Assembly: GCA_022447825.1 (NCBI GenBank)
Contig: JAKUTY010000007.1
Location: 1-62,622 of the forward strand
Reading direction: 5' to 3'
DNA from: SAR202 cluster bacterium
Lineage (GTDB): Bacteria; Chloroflexota; Dehalococcoidia; Lucifugimonadales; UBA826
Length of the DNA stretch: 62,622 nt
How positions within the stretch are numbered: position 1 is the first letter of the stretch; the number at the start of each line of letters is the position of its first letter. Shown here piece by piece: positions 1 through 6,485 of this stretch. The notes beneath the pieces are model-generated. The model had not been told where the DNA came from. It ran no database searches and saw only the letters and a program-made list of their open reading frames with translations. The translations under genes and the position numbers were made by a program.

Positions 1-63
1 CCTACACCTACTCCAACACCTACACCAACACCTACACCTACACCTACACCTACACCTACACCT
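1..63 (+). repeat. CCTACA-type tandem hexamer repeat encoding a Pro-Thr linker
   Basis: About ten copies of the hexamer cctaca, with variants cctact, ccaaca and cctgtt, are read in frame as (Pro-Thr)n. The repeat begins at or before the window edge, so its full length is unknown. Such low-complexity coding repeats can change length by slippage, which would alter the linker between domains of the surface protein without shifting the frame. Confidence 0.85.
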
Positions 64-978
64 GTTCCTAACCAGTCAGCACAATGGAATTCATTACCTC
101 ACTCTGTCAGCTATGCTGGTAGAAGCACTACATGGAATCAGGTCAACTTAAATGGATCCGGTTCAAATGTAATTACAGTCACTCCAGGACAACAGGTTAC
201 TGCTGATATATCTATGAATTACACTCATGCAACATATTGTCCCGGATGTATTGTTCAGTTCTATGTAAAAATTCCTGACACTTTTGAAGACTGTTTAAGA
301 AGTGGTGGAACGCAAGGTGGTGGAAACATAAATAAAACAGTAAGTTTTAATGCTCCCAATGAACCCGGTATCTATTACATGCAATTTGGTGGAAGCCTAC
401 AATATTCCTGTACTGGGGCCAGTGTTAATTCTGAATTTGGGGACAAATCTGTAGCAACAATCATCGTATCCGGAACACCAACACCAACTGCTACTCCTAC
501 TCCTGGGGCTGCTAACTGGAATGGAACTCACGGAAGTATTGTTATGGCTGAAAGTGGCAGCTACAGCATTGGCACAGGATCAAGAATGTGGTGGTCTTCA
601 GGAGGAACTAAGAAAGGTTATTTCTATTATTACAATGATGGAGGTCATGGTCATGTAGACATCGCTCGAGTCAACCCTAATGGTCACGGATGTAACGGAA
701 ATATGACCTACCACAACGGTTCATATGACGGTTTTGATAATTTCAGTGAATTAGGGGATGTATCTACATTCACTTTCTCAAGGGGACCCAATGTTGGAAT
801 ATGCTCAGAAGATGTTAGTTCTAGCGGAGGAGCCCAAAATGACGGTCTCATCTTATTTAAACAGAACAACCGTTATGGAGTTATGCGTTTTGTTTCTAGC
901 TCAGGTAACAACATGACAATTCAATGGTGGCTTGGAGCTGAAGGTCATACTGACTTTAGAAATGCTCCCAATCAATAG
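1..978 (+). CDS. C-terminal part of a secreted protein with Pro-Thr linkers (5' end outside window)
   Basis: An open frame runs from base 1 to the TAG at 976-978, giving 325 residues with no start inside the window. It begins with about 21 residues of alternating Pro-Thr. A domain rich in Gly, Ser, Thr and Asn follows, containing CPGC, a C near TFEDC and SCTG, and it looks like an Ig-like beta sandwich (VTPGQQV, FNAPNEPGIYYM). A second short Pro-Thr linker (PTPTATPTPG) leads to a C-terminal domain rich in Gly, Trp and Tyr that contains NPNGHGCNG and a final QWWLG. Pro-Thr linkers are typical of secreted or surface proteins with tethered domains. I do not recognise either globular domain, so no function is assigned. 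An ATG at 214 lies inside the first domain and is not the start. The next gene converges on it with 26 bases between. Confidence 0.8.
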   Translation, partial: PTPTPTPTPTPTPTPTPTPTPVPNQSAQWNSLPHSVSYAGRSTTWNQVNLNGSGSNVITVTPGQQVTADISMNYTHATYCPGCIVQFYVKIPDTFEDCLRSGGTQGGGNINKTVSFNAPNEPGIYYMQFGGSLQYSCTGASVNSEFGDKSVATIIVSGTPTPTATPTPGAANWNGTHGSIVMAESGSYSIGTGSRMWWSSGGTKKGYFYYYNDGGHGHVDIARVNPNGHGCNGNMTYHNGSYDGFDNFSELGDVSTFTFSRGPNVGICSEDVSSSGGAQNDGLILFKQNNRYGVMRFVSSSGNNMTIQWWLGAEGHTDFRNAPNQ

Positions 979-1004
979 TATTCAACAAACGCTGTCAAAT
1001 TAAC

Positions 1005-2588
1005 CTATTTTGTCACATTAATCTGATAGACAGTTTTTGATTTTTCTATGATTTTGAGGGCTTCAGGTTGAACATTTTGCAATTTAAGAATTTTGCCTGC
1101 TTCTTTAAACTTTGAAGTCTGAGCATCTAATGCTTCTAAGGCAGAATGATCTAAAAGATTTGCCTGGCTTACATCTAGCAAAACTTCATCAGTCTGATAT
1201 CTATTAGGATTTAAAATTTCTTTAAATCTTGATATCGAAGCAAAAAACAAGTTACCTTCTAATGTGAAAATTTGAGTTTGCTGATCTGATTCTTCTGCAT
1301 TACTAACTTTAATCTGCCTAGATGATTTCCAAGCATATACTAAAGAAGAAAATATCACTCCCACCAATACAGCTATAGCAAGATCCTGCATTACTGTAAC
1401 ACCCGTAACTAGAATAACGACTATTGCATCTTCTCTTGGAATTTTCAACAAAAGTTTAAATGAAGGCCATGCAAAAGTACCTATTACTACCATCATCATA
1501 ATTCCAGTCAATGCAGCCAAAGGAATCATTTCTATCAATCCTGATAGAAATAATACAAAAGCTAATAATGCTAATGAAGCCGTAAAACCTGATAATCTTC
1601 CTCTTCCGCCAGATTCCATGTTGATCATTGACTGACCAATCATTGCACATCCGCCCATAGCTTTAAAAAATCCGCATACAAAATTTGCTAATCCCTGTCC
1701 AAAACATTCCAAATCAGGATCACCTTTAGTTTCAGTAATCTCGTCAATAAGGGTCAAGGTAAGAAGACTTTCAACTAATCCAATCCCTGCAAGTGTAAAA
1801 GCATAAGGAATAATTATTAAAAATGTTGCTACAGTTAAAGGAACGTCAGGGAAATGAAATGTCGGCAATCCCCCAGAAAGACTAGCTAAGTCACCAACAG
1901 ATTTTGTGTCAAGACCAAAACCAATCACAACAAGAGTAACTATTATTAAAGAAGCGAGAGGAGCTGGAATAATTTTTCCAATTCGTGGGATTCTAGGTAA
2001 AGCAATAATTATTCCCATAGTAATTACTGTAAGAATTATCATCGTGATCATAGCATTCTGATTAAGCCATCCACCTGAAAAAACCACATCTAAAGCATTA
2101 TGAGAAAGATGGTCTTCAGAATGAACGATAGCATCAGTTTTTGAAGTTTCTTTAAATTGGCCTAATTGTGCAAGAAAAATTACGATAGCCAGTCCGTTTA
2201 CAAACCCTAACATTACTGGGTAAGGAACTAAATTAATAAATTTCCCCAATCGTAATAAACCTGCCGAAATCTGTATTAAGCCAGTTAAAATGATTGTAGC
2301 AAAAAGATATTCCACACCATGTACAATCACTAATCCAACCATCACGACTGCCATAGCGCCAGTAGCACCTGAAATCATTCCACTTCTACCACCAAAAACA
2401 GAAGTGATAAAACCTACAAAAAAAGCTGCATATAAACCGACTAATGGATCTACATGGGCTACAAAAGCAAATGCAATCGCTTCAGGAACAAGAGCTAGGG
2501 CAACAGTTAGTCCCGATAGAATGTCATTCTTGGGATTAGAAACAAAGTTATATTTAGATGAGAATAATTTAAATCTAGATGATATCAA
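1005..2588 (-). CDS. SulP-family inorganic anion permease with STAS domain
   Basis: This 527-residue protein has the SulP layout. About ten to twelve hydrophobic helices fill roughly residues 20-420, starting with the family-typical stretch LSGLTVALALVPEAIAFAF, and a cytoplasmic STAS domain occupies about residues 435-527. SulP proteins carry sulfate, bicarbonate or other oxyanions across the inner membrane, usually with H+ or Na+. Substrate cannot be told from sequence alone. The chosen start is TTG at 2588; no ATG lies in frame before the first helix and only a weak Shine-Dalgarno is present, so the start is tentative. The gene stands alone, converging with the secreted-protein gene. Sulfate or selenate import would suit the selenoprotein operon 0.5 kb away, but a tRNA gene intervenes and the link is speculative. 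Confidence 0.88.
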   Translation of the reverse strand: MISSRFKLFSSKYNFVSNPKNDILSGLTVALALVPEAIAFAFVAHVDPLVGLYAAFFVGFITSVFGGRSGMISGATGAMAVVMVGLVIVHGVEYLFATIILTGLIQISAGLLRLGKFINLVPYPVMLGFVNGLAIVIFLAQLGQFKETSKTDAIVHSEDHLSHNALDVVFSGGWLNQNAMITMIILTVITMGIIIALPRIPRIGKIIPAPLASLIIVTLVVIGFGLDTKSVGDLASLSGGLPTFHFPDVPLTVATFLIIIPYAFTLAGIGLVESLLTLTLIDEITETKGDPDLECFGQGLANFVCGFFKAMGGCAMIGQSMINMESGGRGRLSGFTASLALLAFVLFLSGLIEMIPLAALTGIMMMVVIGTFAWPSFKLLLKIPREDAIVVILVTGVTVMQDLAIAVLVGVIFSSLVYAWKSSRQIKVSNAEESDQQTQIFTLEGNLFFASISRFKEILNPNRYQTDEVLLDVSQANLLDHSALEALDAQTSKFKEAGKILKLQNVQPEALKIIEKSKTVYQINVTK

Positions 2589-2738
2589 GGAACTTCAAAA
2601 TTTTAAGGTTTATGTGTGTAAAAATATTTTCACACAGCGCACAACACTATATGAATTCATCTTTACTTACAACTTAAAATAATACATAAATAGTATCAAT
2701 TTTCTGAATACTAAAAGATTAGGATTATAATTTAGATT

Positions 2739-2978
2739 ATGAATTGCAATAAAAAAATCAAATACCCGAACAAAAACACGGCACTAATTGCAGTTTCAAG
2801 AATAAACTCAGACCCTTCCAATAAAGACGGTAACCAAACTGCATATGAATGCAGACACCATGAATGCTGGCACACTGGCCACCCTAAAGATTATTCAGAC
2901 AATCCATTTGTACGAATCAATCAAATCTTTGAACAAAAGAAACCAAAGAAGAAAAAAGGTAAATATAAAACTAATTGA
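2739..2978 (+). CDS. Small basic protein with Cys/His zinc-ribbon-like motif
   Basis: This 79-residue protein starts at ATG 2739. An N-terminal Cys (residue 3) and Lys-rich start are followed by TAYECRHHECWHTGH at about residues 33-47. The pattern resembles small bacterial proteins in which one distal Cys and a C-x-x-x-C-x-H knuckle bind zinc. The C-terminus is a Lys-rich tail (KKPKKKKGK), which suggests nucleic-acid or ribosome contact. The name and function are not known to me. The gene ends (TGA) three bases before the 3' end of the tRNA-Asp gene on the other strand, so they converge. Composition matches its neighbours. An overlapping second frame at 2845-3039 runs into the tRNA and is not a gene. 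Confidence 0.6.
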   Translation: MNCNKKIKYPNKNTALIAVSRINSDPSNKDGNQTAYECRHHECWHTGHPKDYSDNPFVRINQIFEQKKPKKKKGKYKTN

Positions 2979-2981
2979 AGA

Positions 2982-3057
2982 TGGCGACCCCGAACGGATT
3001 CGAACCGTCGATCTCAGCCGTGACAGGGCTGCATGTTAACCGCTACACCACGGGGCC
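2982..3057 (-). tRNA. tRNA-Asp (GTC anticodon)
   Basis: Read on the minus strand, the 76 bases fold as a standard cloverleaf. The acceptor stem pairs GGCCCCG with CGGGGTC and the D stem is GTGT/ACAT. The anticodon stem is CAGCC/GGCTG around loop CTGTCAC (anticodon GTC), and the T arm is GACGG-TTCGAAT-CCGTT. The discriminator is G, as usual for tRNA-Asp, and CCA is encoded. A good promoter lies just upstream. AspRS (aspS) and the amidotransferase genes gatC and gatA are in the same window. Confidence 0.96.
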
Positions 3058-3081
3058 GTGAAAAACACAACTTGAAACAAG

Positions 3082-3110
3082 ATTTTATTTAGAGATCAAT
3101 AATCAGTCAA
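3082..3110 (-). promoter_or_regulatory. Sigma70-type promoter for tRNA-Asp
   Basis: On the minus strand a -35 box TTGACT (3110-3105) is separated by exactly 17 bases from a -10 box TAAAAT (3087-3082). Each matches the consensus at five of six positions. Transcription would begin about 17 bases before the mature tRNA 5' end at 3057. It sits just after the stop codon of the glutaredoxin gene. Confidence 0.6.
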
Positions 3111-3122
3111 CTAACCTGCAAT

Positions 3123-3371
3123 TTATCCTATATATCCAGCGTCTTTTAATGCTTGTTCTAGTTTAGCTGGACTATAACCAACAACATTTTCATCACCAAT
3201 GACTGTTACTGGAGTGCTTCGAAATCCCATTGACACCAAATCTTTGAGGGCATCACGATCTTGCGAGACGTTGTGCTCTGAATATTCAATATTATTTCGT
3301 GAAAGATACACTTTCACCATATGACATGGACCTCAACCTACAGAGGTATAAACCTTTACTGCGTCACTCAC
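3123..3371 (-). CDS. Glutaredoxin-like selenoprotein with UxxC active site (in-frame TGA read as Sec)
   Basis: Read from GTG at 3371 to TAA at 3123, this gives 82 residues with one in-frame TGA at codon 13 (3335-3333). The GTG follows AAGGAG (3383-3378) by six bases. The N-terminus reads VKVYTSVG-U-GPCH, matching the glutaredoxin/NrdH beta strand and CxxC loop with the first Cys replaced by the TGA codon. The rest is a normal glutaredoxin: FRSTPVTVIGD carries the cis-Pro of the TxP motif, and GYSPAKLEQAL follows as in NrdH-like proteins. A 65-residue ORF starting at the internal ATG 3320 would lack the whole active site. A SECIS-like hairpin follows the TGA. It lies 35 bases downstream of the FTR gene, so the two are probably co-transcribed, and FTR is its likely reductant. 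A sequence error or nonsense mutation is the alternative, made unlikely by the three matching cases. Confidence 0.85.
3299..3317 (-). promoter_or_regulatory. SECIS-like hairpin after the glutaredoxin TGA
   Basis: On the minus strand a perfect 7 bp stem GTGAAAG/CTTTCAC encloses loop TGTAT. The loop starts 22 bases after the TGA at 3335-3333, and its second base is G. Bacterial SECIS elements are hairpins just 3' of the UGA with a small apical loop carrying a G in its first two bases, about 16-37 bases from the UGA, where SelB binds. The hairpin lies within coding sequence, as expected in bacteria. Confidence 0.75.
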
Positions 3372-3406
3372 TGAACACTCCTTAAAAAACTTTAATTTAT
3401 TATACT

Positions 3407-3865
3407 CTAATTGTCCTTTTTGTCTTCTGAATCTGCCGCATCATTTTCGTCTTCTGATCTACGACGTTGATTAAATTCTTTTTTACCACCAGTATTCTCA
3501 AAAAGTTCTGTCCCAAGGGGCACAGCTTCATCGATAGTCTGTGAAAACTCTTCTCCTGATTCATACTTACGAAGAAACTCTTCGCTAACAAAAAACATTC
3601 ATATGCAAAATCCGTCACGAGCTATATCCTCATGATGACGTTCACATGGACAAATTTTCTTGCGATCCTCAACTGGATCGCCACTTAATGGCATTCAAGG
3701 GCAGTAACGATAACCTTTATTTCTATGATTTTCAGCTAAGCCTTTCTGAACTTCACTGACAACCTCTTGTTCTGGAAAAAATTCATAAGGTCCCTTAGAA
3801 ACATACCGTTCAGAAAATTTTTTAGCTCTCTCTAAAGCGTCTGATTCTGACATATCTTTAGGCAT
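3407..3865 (-). CDS. Ferredoxin-thioredoxin reductase catalytic chain with two TGA-encoded selenocysteines
   Basis: From ATG 3865 to TAG 3407 this reads 152 residues with TGA at codons 57 (3697-3695) and 89 (3601-3599). The sequence aligns by eye with the FTR catalytic beta chain: YRYCP-U at 53-57, SGDPVEDRKKICPC ending at residue 74, and DGFC-I-U-MFFVS at 84-94. In known FTRs the CPC, CPC and CHC motifs hold a [4Fe-4S] cluster (first Cys of the first pair, both of the second, first of the third) beside a redox disulfide (second Cys of the first and third pairs). Here C55, C72, C74 and C87 are kept, and exactly the two disulfide positions are TGA. The His of CHC is Ile. An acidic tail of about 25 residues ends the protein. 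It would pass ferredoxin electrons to a thioredoxin-fold partner, most likely the glutaredoxin next door. Automatic callers would report only a 63-residue fragment from 3598. Confidence 0.88.
3569..3585 (-). promoter_or_regulatory. SECIS-like hairpin after the second FTR TGA (codon 89)
   Basis: On the minus strand GCGAAG pairs with CTTCGT (6 bp with one G-U pair) around loop AGTTT. The loop begins 19 bases after the TGA at 3601-3599 and its second base is G. Spacing, stem length and loop G agree with the other two hairpins of this operon. Confidence 0.7.
3662..3681 (-). promoter_or_regulatory. SECIS-like hairpin after the first FTR TGA (codon 57)
   Basis: On the minus strand GCGATCC pairs perfectly with GGATCGC (7 bp) around loop AGTTGA. 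The loop begins 20 bases after the TGA at 3697-3695 and its second base is G. The stem lies in codons for SGDPVEDRK, a region of variable sequence between the two conserved Cys motifs, where the codons are free to form structure. Confidence 0.77.
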
Positions 3866-3873
3866 AAATTATC

Positions 3874-4191
3874 TCACTCATCTTTGTCTTCTATAAAACC
3901 CTTTCTCATCATACCGTGCATTGTACAATTCATGCTACGAAAAGATTTTTCTTGATTTTGTAATTTTTCAATTAATGATGGTAATGCATTATTAATTTCA
4001 CAGTCTGATTTATTAATAGACACTTCCAAACTTAATAATGCAGAAGTTCCACATTCACAACTTGCCGCAAAAAAAACTTTTTGAAATTCCGGGTTTGCAG
4101 AAAAGTCCATTTTAAATCCCGCTAAAGGACGCAAATTAATACCAGATGACATTTGACTGACAATTAAATTTTGAAGTGTTTTATTATCCAT
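3874..4191 (-). CDS. Unknown small cysteine-containing protein, first gene of the selenoprotein operon
   Basis: ATG at 4191 gives 105 residues; a TTG one codon earlier is possible. The gene ends with a TGA eight bases before the FTR ATG, so the three minus-strand genes form a tight operon. I recognise no family. Visible features are a SCECG motif at about residues 44-48, single Cys residues near 63 and 90, and NCTMHGMMRKG near the C-terminus. The spaced Cys and His could bind metal or take part in redox chemistry. No signal peptide or membrane segment is seen. No Shine-Dalgarno precedes the start, and a TATTAT box on the minus strand lies about ten bases upstream, so the message may be nearly leaderless. 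Its place makes a role with the FTR/glutaredoxin pair plausible, but nothing in the sequence proves it. Confidence 0.6.
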   Translation of the reverse strand: MDNKTLQNLIVSQMSSGINLRPLAGFKMDFSANPEFQKVFFAASCECGTSALLSLEVSINKSDCEINNALPSLIEKLQNQEKSFRSMNCTMHGMMRKGFIEDKDE

Positions 4192-4244
4192 CAATAATTC
4201 TATAATATGATTAATTTAGTTGATATTACACCAGCAGGAAAACT

Positions 4245-4757
4245 ATGGACATACAAGACAAACAACTTTACACAGCTTACAACTTATATTTTTCCAATCT
4301 CAAACCCGATTCAAACACTATCAGAACAAATCTTGAATCAATTTTTGGCAGTGAAACTATCAGTATCGAAACAATCGAAAAATGGCTCCATGAGTTTGAT
4401 CAGATACCCGAAAAAGAAAGAAGACAAGAAGAATCCTACCATTGGGATTATCTAGAATATTATGAAATAGAGTGGACAAACGGCAGACAGGTTAATGAAC
4501 TCTACGAAAAATTTCAGTCTTGGTTAAGAACCACTGAAATAGTTCCAGTAGGTAATTTTCAAGGAGACATACCAATTTCAGGTCGAGAAATGAAATGGAT
4601 CTGGAGAATATCTTTAAGAGACTCGTCAGATGGATCTTTCAATTTTTCTAGGGAATTAATGAATTCGATCTGGGAAGAAGCTGTTGAAAAAGCAGTTGAT
4701 GAGCAACAGAGAAAATTTTTAAGCCAGGAAACATTTATAGAGTGGAGAAGCTTATAA
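4245..4757 (+). CDS. Hypothetical acidic protein
   Basis: This 170-residue soluble protein starts at ATG 4245, preceded by AGGAAA five bases upstream. It is divergent from the selenoprotein operon. The sequence is acidic and rich in Trp and Glu, with EESYHWDYLEYYEIEW near the middle and SGREMKWIWRISL in the second half. There is no signal peptide, membrane segment or Cys. Predicted character is mixed helix and strand with a helical C-terminus (LMNSIWEEAVEKAVDEQQ). I do not recognise a family. A second frame at 4207-4455 overlaps it and lacks protein-like composition. It ends 59 bases before the SPFH gene, which has its own Shine-Dalgarno. Confidence 0.6.
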   Translation: MDIQDKQLYTAYNLYFSNLKPDSNTIRTNLESIFGSETISIETIEKWLHEFDQIPEKERRQEESYHWDYLEYYEIEWTNGRQVNELYEKFQSWLRTTEIVPVGNFQGDIPISGREMKWIWRISLRDSSDGSFNFSRELMNSIWEEAVEKAVDEQQRKFLSQETFIEWRSL

Positions 4758-4816
4758 CTTATTAAGATACAATTGTATTAACTTTCCCTTCCTAAATTGA
4801 GTCAAAGGAGAATCAA

Positions 4817-5767
4817 ATGGATTTTTTATTTATACCAATAGTAATAATTCTCATAGTATTAATCTTCTTCAGTATTGTGATTGTCCCGCAACAAAGTATG
4901 AGTATTATTGAAAGACTTGGAAAATTCAACAGAATTCTGAGTCCCGGTCTCCATTTTAAAATACCAATCCTTGAAAGAGTAGCGGGTAAAGAGTCCATCA
5001 GAATCAGGCAACTAGATGTTCCAGTAGAAACTAAAACTCAAGACAATGTTTTTGTGAATTTAGGAGTATCAGTACAGTTCATAGCAGTAAGTGAAAAAAT
5101 ATTTGACGCATTCTACAGGCTGACTGACGTTAACACTCAAATAACATCATATGTATATGACGTAGTTAGAGGAGAAGTTCCTAAAAAAACATTGGATGAA
5201 GTATTTGAAACAAAAGATGACATAGCTCAAACAATTAAAGAAGACTTATCAGAATCAATGGATGATTTTGGATACCAAATCATTAAGTCACTAATAACAG
5301 ATATAGACCCAGATCCTAATGTTAAAGATGCCATGAACCAAATCAACGCAACAGCAAGATTAAGAGTAGCTGCACAAAATGAGGCCGAAGCTGACAAAAT
5401 ACGTCAAGTTAAAAATGCTGAAGCTGACGCAGAAGCTAAAAAATTACAAGGGCAAGGAGTTGCTCAACAAAGAGCTGCAATTATAGATGGATTCAAAGAG
5501 TCAATTTCTGACTTAAAAGAAGTAACTGGATCAGAAGTAAAGACTCAAGATGTAATGAATATGGTAATGATGGTTCAATACTTTGATGCCCTGAGAGATA
5601 TTGGAACTACGGGACAAAACAATGCCGTGTTAATTCCATATGGTGCTGGAGGGTCAAATGAAATCATGAAACAAATGACTGAAGCAATGATTGTTGCTGA
5701 TCAAATCCAATCGAAGTCAGAACCTGACCAGGCAAATCCTCCAAAAAATAATCCGGAAGAATCCTAA
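4817..5767 (+). CDS. SPFH/Band 7 (stomatin/paraslipin-like) membrane scaffold protein
   Basis: This is a 316-residue protein. Residues 1-22 form a hydrophobic anchor, and the SPFH core follows from PQQSMSIIERLGKFNRIL. It includes the typical paraslipin stretch VPVETKTQDNVFVNLGVSVQF and the LRVAAQNEAEADKIRQVKNAEADAEAKK coiled coil near 190-220. Members oligomerise on the inner membrane, form ordered microdomains and modulate membrane proteases; the exact role here is unknown. The start has a good AAAGGAG site eight bases upstream. No NfeD-like partner is adjacent, although such proteins often pair with stomatins. The three membrane-protein genes downstream are separated by 95 AT-rich bases and may be a separate unit. 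Confidence 0.88.
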   Translation: MDFLFIPIVIILIVLIFFSIVIVPQQSMSIIERLGKFNRILSPGLHFKIPILERVAGKESIRIRQLDVPVETKTQDNVFVNLGVSVQFIAVSEKIFDAFYRLTDVNTQITSYVYDVVRGEVPKKTLDEVFETKDDIAQTIKEDLSESMDDFGYQIIKSLITDIDPDPNVKDAMNQINATARLRVAAQNEAEADKIRQVKNAEADAEAKKLQGQGVAQQRAAIIDGFKESISDLKEVTGSEVKTQDVMNMVMMVQYFDALRDIGTTGQNNAVLIPYGAGGSNEIMKQMTEAMIVADQIQSKSEPDQANPPKNNPEES

Positions 5768-5862
5768 AATTAAATTACTCTAAATATATATTAATATTTT
5801 GTTTAATTCATGTAACAATTTTTAGGAATTATTTTCAAAAATTACACTGGAGAAAAATATTA

Positions 5863-6483
5863 ATGCCTTTGCGTTCACTAACTGGGTGGATTTTAATTTC
5901 TGCCCCGATCATAACTTTTGTTGGATTTTTAGGCCTCTTGTTGCCAATCACAGGGACTCCCGACGGCTCAAATGAGTTCCTTTTGAATATGGGAAACAAC
6001 ACTGAAATTGTTCTATTAGGTATTGTGATTGGAACTCTTTGTTTTATCCTTACAGGAGCCGGATTAGGTCTATTGCATACCATGATGGGAGATGGAACAG
6101 GATCTCCTTATATGCAATTGGGAATATTGTTTATTATACTAGGGACAACTATGCTCATAGGTGAGGGGGCTCTTTTGGTATCTTCAAGTTCTCAAGCATC
6201 AAATGGAGATTTGGTAAATGCCCTATCATTTTTTAAAATCTCTCAAGCACTAGGATCTTTTGGAGTATCAACAGTTGCGATAGGTTTTGCGATAGTTGGT
6301 TTAGGACTATCTATTCAAAAAAACCTAAACACAATCCTTGCTTATGCGTTTATTGTAATAGGATTAGTCGGCTCAGTATTATCCCTATGGGATTACACAT
6401 CTGGCTTGATGTTTGTTTGGTATCTAGGGAGTGCATTACTTGCATTAATTTCAGGAATATTGATCTTAAGATCAAAGGAGTAA
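5863..6483 (+). CDS. Six-helix membrane protein, paralog 1 of 3
   Basis: This 206-residue integral membrane protein has about six hydrophobic segments and almost no soluble domain. It begins MPLRSLTGWILISAPIITFV, and the same opening pattern (S-R-x-L-T-x-W-x-L-x-x-x-P-I-x-x-x-x-G-F) recurs in the two genes that follow. It ends ILILRSKE, where the last codons (aaggag) double as the Shine-Dalgarno of the next gene. No catalytic or ligand motif is visible and I know no function. Start ATG 5863 has GGAGAA eight bases upstream. The three copies probably arose by tandem duplication and are co-transcribed. Confidence 0.75.
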   Translation: MPLRSLTGWILISAPIITFVGFLGLLLPITGTPDGSNEFLLNMGNNTEIVLLGIVIGTLCFILTGAGLGLLHTMMGDGTGSPYMQLGILFIILGTTMLIGEGALLVSSSSQASNGDLVNALSFFKISQALGSFGVSTVAIGFAIVGLGLSIQKNLNTILAYAFIVIGLVGSVLSLWDYTSGLMFVWYLGSALLALISGILILRSKE

Positions 6484-6485
6484 AA

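Noticed and set aside
1-63. CRISPR or other noncoding repeat at the window start
   Set aside because: Repeats are 6 bases, contiguous and in frame, coding for Pro-Thr.
1005-2588. SulP carrier as the selenate importer for the selenoprotein operon
   Set aside because: Only proximity supports this; a tRNA gene with its own promoter lies between and SulP proteins carry many anions.
2290-2682. 130-residue plus-strand frame opposite the SulP gene and similar antisense frames elsewhere
   Set aside because: These are shadows of conserved genes on the other strand and lack protein-like composition or start sites.
3123-3320. A 65-residue glutaredoxin lacking the active site
   Set aside because: The real N-terminus with the U-x-x-C motif and AAGGAG site lies upstream across one TGA.
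3407-3598. A separate 63-residue gene starting at ATG 3598 and an overlapping 72-residue frame at 3400-3618
   Set aside because: They are the downstream piece and an alternate frame of the FTR gene, which reads correctly from ATG 3865 through two TGA codons.
3123-3865. TGA read as tryptophan across the whole genome
   Set aside because: TGA ends several genes normally here (for example at 2976-2978, 3876-3874, 39657-39659, 42175-42177), Trp is TGG everywhere, and the three TGAs replace Cys, not Trp.
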